Shown one piece after another: positions 1 to 5,433 of a DNA stretch of 7,863 nt (positions within the stretch are counted from its first letter, which is position 1; each line of letters begins with the position of its first letter). The position numbers were made by a program, and so were the translations under genes. The stretch is from Lysobacteraceae bacterium (GTDB taxonomy: Bacteria; Pseudomonadota; Gammaproteobacteria; Xanthomonadales; Xanthomonadaceae): the NCBI GenBank assembly GCA_003449515.1, contig DMHI01000274.1, positions 1 to 7,863 of the forward strand. The letters run 5' to 3'. Below the pieces are notes generated by a model that did no database searches, was not told where the DNA came from, and was given only the letters and a program-made list of their open reading frames with translations.

Positions 1-24
1 CTGGCGTCGGCGGGAACGGCGGGG

Positions 25-363
25 TCAGGCGCGTCGGGAGAACCAGGCCAACGCGGGCCAGACCATCACCGCCAGCAAGACGCCAAAGCCCAGCGCACTG
101 CCACCCAAAAACGCCCAGTCCACCCAGTAGTTGAGTTCACCGAAGCTGGAGGATGTCAACGCCGGCCCCATCACCATGACGGCGACGGCCGAAACAATGC
201 CAACCAACAGGACCGTGGGCATCACCTTGCGCCATTGGGCACCCGGACAGCGCCACGCCACGACCAGCGACGCCAGCCATATCAGGGCCAGCAGAATCCA
301 CACGCCCAGCAGAGGGCGCAGAGTTTCGCAAATGATATTCAGGCCAAGCCAGATTTCTTGCAC
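25..363 (-). CDS. Small three-helix inner-membrane protein, downstream partner of the SQR gene
   Basis: A 112-residue protein with three clear hydrophobic segments at about residues 18-37, 48-69 and 84-107, and basic residues at the first helix end (R38), before the second helix (R45, K46) and at the C-terminus (R110, R111). It is therefore an integral inner-membrane protein. The start codon is GTG at 361-363, preceded by an AGGA Shine-Dalgarno 8 bases upstream. It begins 18 bases after the stop codon of the sulfide:quinone oxidoreductase-like gene on the same strand, so the two are almost certainly cotranscribed. I see no catalytic or metal-binding motif; the single loop after helix 2 is rich in Ser and aromatic residues (S71-S73, F74, Y79, W80). 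Size and context recall the small uncharacterised membrane proteins sometimes found beside sulfide dehydrogenase flavoproteins (possibly DUF5368), but that name is from memory and unverified. A role as membrane anchor or quinone-pocket partner of the flavoprotein is inference only. Confidence 0.75.
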   Translation of the reverse strand: MQEIWLGLNIICETLRPLLGVWILLALIWLASLVVAWRCPGAQWRKVMPTVLLVGIVSAVAVMVMGPALTSSSFGELNYWVDWAFLGGSALGFGVLLAVMVWPALAWFSRRA

Positions 364-381
364 GAGAGGTGTCCTTTCTTT

Positions 382-1698
382 TCAGGCGCGGCCGCGGAGC
401 ACGGCCCGGTAGGCGGGCAGAAGCATGCGGTGTTTCAAGACCCAGGCGAAGTAGCTCTCCTGCATGGGGTCGACGAAGGGCAGGGAGGGAACCAGATTGC
501 CCTCGTAATCGAACTCGACCAGCAGTGCCGAGCCTTCCCGCACGATGAGCGGACAGGAGGTGTAGCCGTTGAACTGCTGACTGTTTTCCTGGCCGTTGAT
601 GGCCTCGATCAGGTGCGTGACCACGATCGGCACGCCCGCCTTGACGGTCGCGGCGGTCTTGCCGCGGCGCGTGCCATTGACGTCGCCCAGGCCGAACACG
701 TTGGGGAAACGGCGGTGGCGCAGGGTCTTCTCGTCCACTTCAAGCCAACCGCCCGCAGCGAAGTTACCGTCCTGCCAGGCCAGAGGGCTGTTGCGCACCG
801 CATCAGGGGCGCTCATGGGTGGCACCACGTGGATGAAGTCGTAATCGGCCTCGGTTTTCTCGCCTTCGGCACCCACGAAGGTGGCCCGGCGGCTGCCGAT
901 GTCGATGCTGGCCAAACGCTGATTGAATTCCACCCCGATCCCCAGGGTGTCAAAGCGATCGAGGATGAGTTCGTTGTAGGCGGGGACGCCGAACACGGTG
1001 CCCACACCGGAGTAGAACCTGATGCTGGACTGCTCCAGCTTGCCGGCCTCGCGCAAGCGGTCGGCCAGCATGAACGCCATCTTGACCGGGGCACCCGCGC
1101 ACTTCATCGGCGTATGCGGCATGAGGGCCACGGCCCGGCCACCGGTTTTGCGGAAGGCATCCATCGCGGTCCAGGTGGCGGCAGCGGCGTCGACGCTGTG
1201 ATACACCGAGCCCAGTCCGTTCTGACCGATGGCCGACGTGTCCATGCCTTCGATCGCGCCGTAGTTGAGCTGACAGCCGGTGGCGACGATCAGGAAGTCG
1301 TAGCTGATGCGCTGCCCACTCTCAGTGACGAGGGCATTGGCGACCGGGTCGAACTCGGCCACGTTTTCTTTCACCCATTCGACGCCCTCAGGGTGATAGC
1401 GCGCATTGCTGTCCACGGTCTTGTCAGCGGGCCATATACCACTGGCCACCAGGGTCCAGCCGGGCTGGTAGAAATGGGCTTCGCGCTTGTCGACGATGGT
1501 GATCCGCGCACCGTCGAGCTGGCGGGACAGGCGGTTGGCCGCAGCGATGCCGCCCAAGCCGCTCCCCACAATCACGATGTGGGCGTTGGTTCGGACTCTG
1601 GCCTGCGCCTGAGCAGTGGCGGTGCCGAGCGAGGCCGCCAGTGACACCGAAGCGAGGCCGCCCAGCAGACGGCGGCGGGAAGAATCAACGGGTTGCAT
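382..1698 (-). CDS. Tat-exported sulfide:quinone oxidoreductase-like FAD flavoprotein
   Basis: A 438-residue flavoprotein of the SQR/flavocytochrome c sulfide dehydrogenase family, expected to oxidise sulfide to sulfane sulfur or polysulfide and pass electrons through FAD to membrane quinone. Residue numbers count from the ATG at 1696-1698. The N-terminus has a twin-arginine motif (SRRRLLG, residues 7-13), then a hydrophobic stretch and an AQA-type cleavage site near 29-33, so it should act in the periplasm. The Rossmann FAD motif GSGLGG is at 45-50 and the second FAD-binding motif (GLGD) at 336-339. Two redox cysteines in type II-SQR contexts are visible: C200 in KCAGAP and C382 in YTSCPL. 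A further cysteine, C142, follows the VATG motif. The C-terminal stretch (about 415-435, with YFAWVLK) resembles the amphipathic membrane-association helix of SQRs. A GTG three codons upstream (1705-1707) is possible, but AAGG lies 8 bases before the ATG and would overlap the GTG, so the ATG is preferred. Quinone versus cytochrome as acceptor is not proved by sequence; no flavocytochrome c haem subunit is adjacent. Confidence 0.87.
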   Translation of the reverse strand: MQPVDSSRRRLLGGLASVSLAASLGTATAQAQARVRTNAHIVIVGSGLGGIAAANRLSRQLDGARITIVDKREAHFYQPGWTLVASGIWPADKTVDSNARYHPEGVEWVKENVAEFDPVANALVTESGQRISYDFLIVATGCQLNYGAIEGMDTSAIGQNGLGSVYHSVDAAAATWTAMDAFRKTGGRAVALMPHTPMKCAGAPVKMAFMLADRLREAGKLEQSSIRFYSGVGTVFGVPAYNELILDRFDTLGIGVEFNQRLASIDIGSRRATFVGAEGEKTEADYDFIHVVPPMSAPDAVRNSPLAWQDGNFAAGGWLEVDEKTLRHRRFPNVFGLGDVNGTRRGKTAATVKAGVPIVVTHLIEAINGQENSQQFNGYTSCPLIVREGSALLVEFDYEGNLVPSLPFVDPMQESYFAWVLKHRMLLPAYRAVLRGRA

Positions 1699-2030
1699 GG
1701 CGGACACCTTGATGTCGTCAGGACGGCTGTAGGTAGAATGAAAGCACTAATTTTCTCTGTAATCAACAGCTTAGCCTTCACGCGCGCTTCATCCGCCGGT
1801 TCGGGCGAACATCGCGATCGCCGGTCTTTCCACCCCGCCCCCAACCTCAACAGACCGTACTGAGCCGGCCCGGCCATCGGCGCAATGCCTCGCTTCCCAG
1901 GTCTCGTCGATGGCGGGGCGCAGCCTGTGGCACCGCGACAAGGCGACCGACGATCCAATCGACGCCAGGCGCCGTAGCGCGCTCGGACACTGTGCGAAAA
2001 TCCACGCCCAACAAACCCCAGGAGCGTCCT
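1699..2030. other. Divergent intergenic region between the SQR operon and the barrel gene
   Basis: About 330 bases without a supported gene. The left portion (to about 1790) is AT-rich and carries the candidate promoter of the leftward operon. The right portion (about 1800-2010) is GC-rich. It should contain the promoter of the rightward barrel gene, but I see no good -35/-10 pair there. Open frames crossing it on both strands are low-complexity and Arg/Pro/Ala-rich, and they continue into the antisense of neighbouring genes, so I do not call them. I see no tRNA or clear terminator hairpin. Confidence 0.6.
1738..1766 (-). promoter_or_regulatory. Candidate sigma70-type promoter of the SQR operon
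   Basis: Reading the minus strand, TTGATT (1761-1766) and TTTCAT (1738-1743) are separated by exactly 17 bases, a standard -35/-10 spacing, within the most AT-rich stretch of the window. The -35 matches TTGACA in 4 positions and the -10 matches TATAAT in 4 of 6. Transcription would start near 1730, leaving a leader of about 30 bases before the ATG at 1698. I found no convincing operator palindrome. This is inferred from sequence pattern only. Confidence 0.35.
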
Positions 2031-3281
2031 TTGCACCGCCTCGCCATCGCCATCGCCATCGCGCTTTCCCCACTCGCCGCCGCAGGCGCGATGGCGGCAG
2101 CGCCGGTCCCCGCAACGCCGGCATCGTCGCCGGCATCGTCGCCGGCACCGGCAGCATCCGCCGTTGCGCCGACGGGCTGGACCGTCAACCTGCGCTATCG
2201 CTACGAGGGTGTGGACGATGAGGCTTTCGCGCGCAATGCCGATGCGCACACCGCCCGGATCCGCGCCGGCTACTCGTTCGTGTTCGACGGCGGCTGGAGC
2301 GCCCTGCTCGAGGGTGAAGGCGTCGCCGAGCTCAACAGCCGCTTCAATTCCGGGGCCAACGGCGAGACCGGCTATCCGCTCGTCGGCGATGCCCGGGCCC
2401 TCGAGATCAACCAGGCCTGGGTGGACTGGCGCGGTGCCGCGCTGGGGACGCGGATCGGCAGGCAGATGATCGTTCTCGACAACGGCCGCTTCTTCGCCAA
2501 TGGTGTGTGGCGCCACAACATGCAGACCTTCGACGCTGTCCAGGCGCAGTGGCGGCCCGCGGCCGCGTGGGATGTGCAGGCCTACTACCTCGACGCGGTG
2601 CAGCGGTCGGCGGGCAACAACGCGCGGAACCGCTTGGCCCGCGAGCGCGACCTCGACGGTCGGCTGCTGCGCGTGGCGCGCACCGTGCCGGGTGGCAACG
2701 TGGCCGCCTACGGTTTCTGGGTGGAGGACGAGGATGTGCGCTCGGCATCGACCCGCACCCTCGGCCTGCGCTGGGCGAGCGCCTGGGCTCTGGATGCGAC
2801 ATGGCGGATGGGCCTCACCCTGGAAGCCGCCACGCAGCAGCCGTGGGCCGACGCCGCAGGCGGTCGCACCGGTTATGCCCTGGTGGAACCGCGGCTTGAA
2901 CGCGGCCCCCTCGTGTTCCGGGCCGGTTTCGAGCGGCTGGGTGCCGGCGACGGACGCGCGTTCCAGACGGCGTTCGGTTCACTGCATGCCTTCAACGGAT
3001 GGGCCGACCAGTTCACGACGACGCCGATCAATGGCCTCGAGGATCGCTACCTGTCCGTGCAGGGTGCCTTCACCCTGGCGGGCAAGGCCGCGACCTGGCA
3101 AGTGAGGGGACACGATTTCCAGTCCGACCATGGGGCCGATTACGGCACGGAATGGAATGCGTCGCTGGGACTCACGATGCGACCCGGGCTGGCGGCGCTG
3201 GTGAAGCTCGCGGACTATGAAAGCGACGGCTTCGCCCGCGACACGCGCAAGCTCTGGTTCCAGCTGGAATGGGCGCTCTGA
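2031..3281 (+). CDS. Outer-membrane beta-barrel protein, alginate-export/porin type
   Basis: A protein of about 416 residues, probably an outer-membrane channel or uptake/export barrel; the substrate is unknown. The chosen TTG start (2031-2033) follows a perfect AGGAG at 2020-2024 with a 6-base spacer, giving a short signal peptide: H2-R3, a hydrophobic core of Ala-Ile repeats (5-12), and an AMAAA cleavage region at about 20-24. An upstream GTG at 1992 would add 13 residues but has no clear ribosome binding site. After a low-complexity Ala/Pro/Ser linker (about 25-48) the mature chain alternates short aromatic-rich strands (for example VNLRYRYEG, AWVDWRG, VQAYYLD, AAYGFWVED) with polar Gly/Asp/Asn loops, as in barrels. 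Features such as RFNSGANGETGYPL and GRQMIVLDNGRFFANG resemble what I recall of the alginate-export-like family (Alginate_exp, PF13372). It ends in WAL rather than a terminal Phe/Trp, slightly atypical for BAM recognition. It stands alone: divergent from the SQR operon and 229 bases before the next gene. The family name does not imply alginate as substrate. Confidence 0.78.
   Translation: MHRLAIAIAIALSPLAAAGAMAAAPVPATPASSPASSPAPAASAVAPTGWTVNLRYRYEGVDDEAFARNADAHTARIRAGYSFVFDGGWSALLEGEGVAELNSRFNSGANGETGYPLVGDARALEINQAWVDWRGAALGTRIGRQMIVLDNGRFFANGVWRHNMQTFDAVQAQWRPAAAWDVQAYYLDAVQRSAGNNARNRLARERDLDGRLLRVARTVPGGNVAAYGFWVEDEDVRSASTRTLGLRWASAWALDATWRMGLTLEAATQQPWADAAGGRTGYALVEPRLERGPLVFRAGFERLGAGDGRAFQTAFGSLHAFNGWADQFTTTPINGLEDRYLSVQGAFTLAGKAATWQVRGHDFQSDHGADYGTEWNASLGLTMRPGLAALVKLADYESDGFARDTRKLWFQLEWAL
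2042..2059 (+). repeat. Three tandem CGCCAT hexamers in the signal-peptide coding region
   Basis: CGCCAT occurs three times in tandem and encodes the Ala-Ile repeat of the barrel protein's signal peptide. A gain or loss of one unit would stay in frame and change the hydrophobic core by two residues. Confidence 0.7.
2117..2148 (+). repeat. Tandem 12-base repeat encoding the Ala/Ser/Pro linker
   Basis: GCCGGCATCGTC is present at 2117-2128 and again at 2129-2140, followed by a partial third copy (GCCGGCAC). It encodes the repeated ASSP linker between the signal peptide and the barrel. The unit is a multiple of three, so copy-number change would alter only linker length. Confidence 0.7.
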
Positions 3282-3510
3282 GGCATCAGGGCGGAGTCCA
3301 GAAGCGCTCGCTCGCCCGCCTTCTCGTCGCCGCCTCGCCGCACTCCAGCTGACCTGCCTCGACGAATCCGTGGCACCGGGTCGCATCGACGATCCGGGTG
3401 AGGGCATCGGTGCCCCCGCGGAGCCACAAAGCCAGCACCGATTGACCGGCGTCATGGCCGCGCCGGCAGCCGGGTTCCACTGTGGCGTCCCCTTCCGCGC
3501 GGTGGCGATC
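3282..3510. other. Spacer between the barrel gene and the ubiM-like operon
   Basis: 229 bases with no supported gene. Open frames here are either an N-terminal extension of the ubiM-like frame, lacking a conserved start or flavin motif, or a short antisense frame (3286-3480) with no recognisable features. The promoter of the right-hand operon is expected here, but I cannot point to a convincing one. I see no strong terminator hairpin after the barrel gene. Confidence 0.5.
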
Positions 3511-4731
3511 ATGCCGAACGACGTCCTCATCATCGGTGCCGGCCCCTCAGGCCTGTGCATGGCCCGCGCGCTCGCCGCGGCGGGTGTGTCGAGCACGGTG
3601 CTCGAGCAGGGCGACGCGGCTGCGCTCGCCGAACCCGCCGACGATGGCCGCGAGATCGCCCTGACCCACGCGAGCCGGGCGTCGCTGGAGCGCCTCGGCC
3701 TCTGGCGTCACTTCCGCGAGACGGAAATCGCCCCGCTGGCGCGCGCCCTGGTGCTCGATGGCGACGACCGCGACGGCCTGCGTTTCGACCCGCCAGCCGG
3801 CCGAGCGGCGCCGCTCGGCTGGCTGGTCCCGCAGCATGCGATCCGCCGCGCGGCGCACGCCGAGGCCCTCGGCAGCGGCCGGGTCGAGCTTCTCGGCCAT
3901 GCCCGCGTGACCGCCCTCGATCCCGGCCCCGACCGCATCACCGCGACGCTCGACGATGGCCGGCGCTTCGAGGCCCGGCTCGCCATCGCCGCCGACAACC
4001 GCTTCTCCAGCAGCCGGCGCGCGATGGGCATCGCCGCCGACCAGCACGACTTCGGCAAGGTGATGATCGTGGTGCAGGTGCGGCACCCGCTGGCGCACGC
4101 GGCCACCGCGTGGGAGTGGTTCCGCTACGGTCAGACGCTGGCCCTGCTGCCCTTGCACGATCCGCACGCGAGTTCCGCGGTGCTGACCCTGATGCCGGGC
4201 GAGGCCGCCGCCTTCATGGCGCTCGACGCCGAGGCGCAGGGCGCGGCGCTGACCGCGCGCTTCGACGGCCGGCTGGGCACGATGCGGGTGGCCACGCGCG
4301 CCTTCGCCTACCCGCTGGTGGGGGTCTACGCGACGCGCTTCACCGGCCCGCGCTTCGCCCTGGTCGGCGATGCCGCCGTCGGCATGCATCCGGTCACGGC
4401 ACACGGCTTCAACTTCGGCCTCGCCGGTGCGGTCCGCCTGGCCGGGCTGGTCGGCGAAGCCCAGGGCACCGGCGCCGATCCCGGCGCGCGCGCCCTGCTC
4501 ACCCGCTACGCGCTCGGCCACCGGCTGGCCACCCGCCCGCTCTATGCCGCCACCCGCCTTGTCGTCGACCTGTTCACCGATGACCGGCCGCCAAACCGGG
4601 TGCTGCGCAAGGGCGTGCTGGGTCTGGCCGCGCATCTCCCCGGCTTCCGCCAGTTGGTGGCCCGCGGCCTCGTCGCCCGCCCCGCGCCCAATCGGGACCC
4701 CGCTTGCGGCGAGCGTCGACCCCGGCGATAA
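3511..4731 (+). CDS. ubiM: FAD-dependent ubiquinone-biosynthesis hydroxylase, UbiM/UbiH family
   Basis: A 406-residue class A flavoprotein monooxygenase, expected to hydroxylate the aromatic ring of a polyprenyl ubiquinone precursor using NAD(P)H and O2 at the inner face of the inner membrane. The FAD dinucleotide-binding motif GAGPSG is at residues 9-14, with the ribose-binding acidic residue E32. A conserved Q108/R112 helix follows (QHAIRRAA). The second motif, usually ADG, reads ADN (161-163) followed by RFSSSRR (164-170). The GD motif is GDAAVGMHPVTAHGFN (286-301), with Val where the family usually has His. The RFS..RR, HDFGK and HPVTAHGFN signatures agree better, from memory, with UbiM than with UbiH, UbiF or UbiI; UbiM is described as a 5-demethoxyubiquinol hydroxylase in Neisseria and relatives. 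The paralogue assignment is tentative; the superfamily is clear. The ATG at 3511 directly precedes the FAD motif; the open frame extends to 3217 but the extra 98 codons look non-coding. The ribosome binding site (GGTGG, 3500-3504) is weak. The next gene starts 30 bases downstream, suggesting an operon. Confidence 0.82.
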   Translation: MPNDVLIIGAGPSGLCMARALAAAGVSSTVLEQGDAAALAEPADDGREIALTHASRASLERLGLWRHFRETEIAPLARALVLDGDDRDGLRFDPPAGRAAPLGWLVPQHAIRRAAHAEALGSGRVELLGHARVTALDPGPDRITATLDDGRRFEARLAIAADNRFSSSRRAMGIAADQHDFGKVMIVVQVRHPLAHAATAWEWFRYGQTLALLPLHDPHASSAVLTLMPGEAAAFMALDAEAQGAALTARFDGRLGTMRVATRAFAYPLVGVYATRFTGPRFALVGDAAVGMHPVTAHGFNFGLAGAVRLAGLVGEAQGTGADPGARALLTRYALGHRLATRPLYAATRLVVDLFTDDRPPNRVLRKGVLGLAAHLPGFRQLVARGLVARPAPNRDPACGERRPRR

Positions 4732-4761
4732 CGTCGCCCGACCGGATCGCGGAGAACCCCC

Positions 4762-5385
4762 ATGAAGCTGTTCTGCTCCCTGCCCTCGCCCTTCGCCCGC
4801 AAGGTGCGCGCGGTTGCCGCCGAGCGCGGCATCGCGCTCGATCTTCTCGAAGTGGACGTGTTCCAGACCGGCAACGGCGTGGCCGAGGCCAATCCGCTGC
4901 GCAAGGTGCCCTGCCTCGTCACCGACGACGGCGAGGCCTGGTACGACTCGCGCGTGATCGTCGAACTGCTCGACGGCCTCGGGCACGGGCCGCCGCTGAT
5001 TCCCGACGAACGCGCCACGCGGCTCGCGGTGCGGCGCATCGAGGCGCTGGCCGACGGCCTGCTCGATGCCGCGGTGCTGGTGCGGATGGAGCGGCTGTGG
5101 CCCGGCCGCACGCCGGAGCAGCGCAGCGCGGCCTGGCAGGACTGGCAGTGGGCGAAGGTGGACGGTGCCTTCGCCGAACTCGAGCGTCGCCTGGGCGGGC
5201 GCGGGTACTTCGTGGGCGACCGCGTCACGCTGGCCGACCTCGCCGTGGCCGCGGCCCTGGGCTGGCTCGACTACCGCCTGCCCGACCACCCCTGGCGTCC
5301 GCTCGCACCCGGTGTGGCGGCCTGGTATGCCGCCTTCGCCGAACGTCCGGCCTTCGCCTCCACCGCGCCGCCGCCGCTGATCTGA
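4762..5385 (+). CDS. Glutathione S-transferase family protein, YibF-like
   Basis: A 207-residue cytosolic GST-fold protein of typical bacterial length. The N-terminal thioredoxin-like domain (about 1-75) has a SPFARKVR motif with the candidate catalytic Ser9, the cis-proline P50 in KVPCLV, and the glutathione gamma-glutamyl-binding D62-S63 pair. The all-helical C-terminal domain (about 85-200) contains a TLAD N-capping box in the VTLADLAVA segment, which precedes a core helix typical of GSTs. It resembles E. coli YibF as I recall it; the substrate is unknown. C5 and C51 are present, but C5 is not at the usual catalytic position, so this is not an obvious Cys-GST. The ATG at 4762 is preceded by GGAG at 4750-4753. 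It lies 30 bases after the hydroxylase gene and 48 bases before the transporter/acyltransferase gene, so all three are probably cotranscribed. A link with ubiquinone or lipid metabolism is only suggested by position. Confidence 0.88.
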   Translation: MKLFCSLPSPFARKVRAVAAERGIALDLLEVDVFQTGNGVAEANPLRKVPCLVTDDGEAWYDSRVIVELLDGLGHGPPLIPDERATRLAVRRIEALADGLLDAAVLVRMERLWPGRTPEQRSAAWQDWQWAKVDGAFAELERRLGGRGYFVGDRVTLADLAVAAALGWLDYRLPDHPWRPLAPGVAAWYAAFAERPAFASTAPPPLI

Positions 5386-5433
5386 CCGGCGTCGCGCGTG
5401 CCGCCACACGGCCGCCATGCCGCGGAGAGTCGC

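Noticed and set aside
235..1644. A 469-codon plus-strand open frame opposite the SQR-like gene
   Set aside because: The opposite strand has a complete flavoprotein with FAD motifs, catalytic cysteines, Tat signal and ribosome binding site. This frame shows no family features.
1572..2516. A 314-codon minus-strand open frame spanning the intergenic region
   Set aside because: It overlaps the SQR start in another frame and lies antisense to the barrel gene; it contains Arg/Cys/Gly low-complexity runs and no motif or good ribosome binding site.
3217..3510. N-terminal extension of the ubiM-like frame
   Set aside because: It overlaps the end of the barrel gene, has no family similarity that I recognise, and the FAD motif at the expected distance follows the ATG at 3511.
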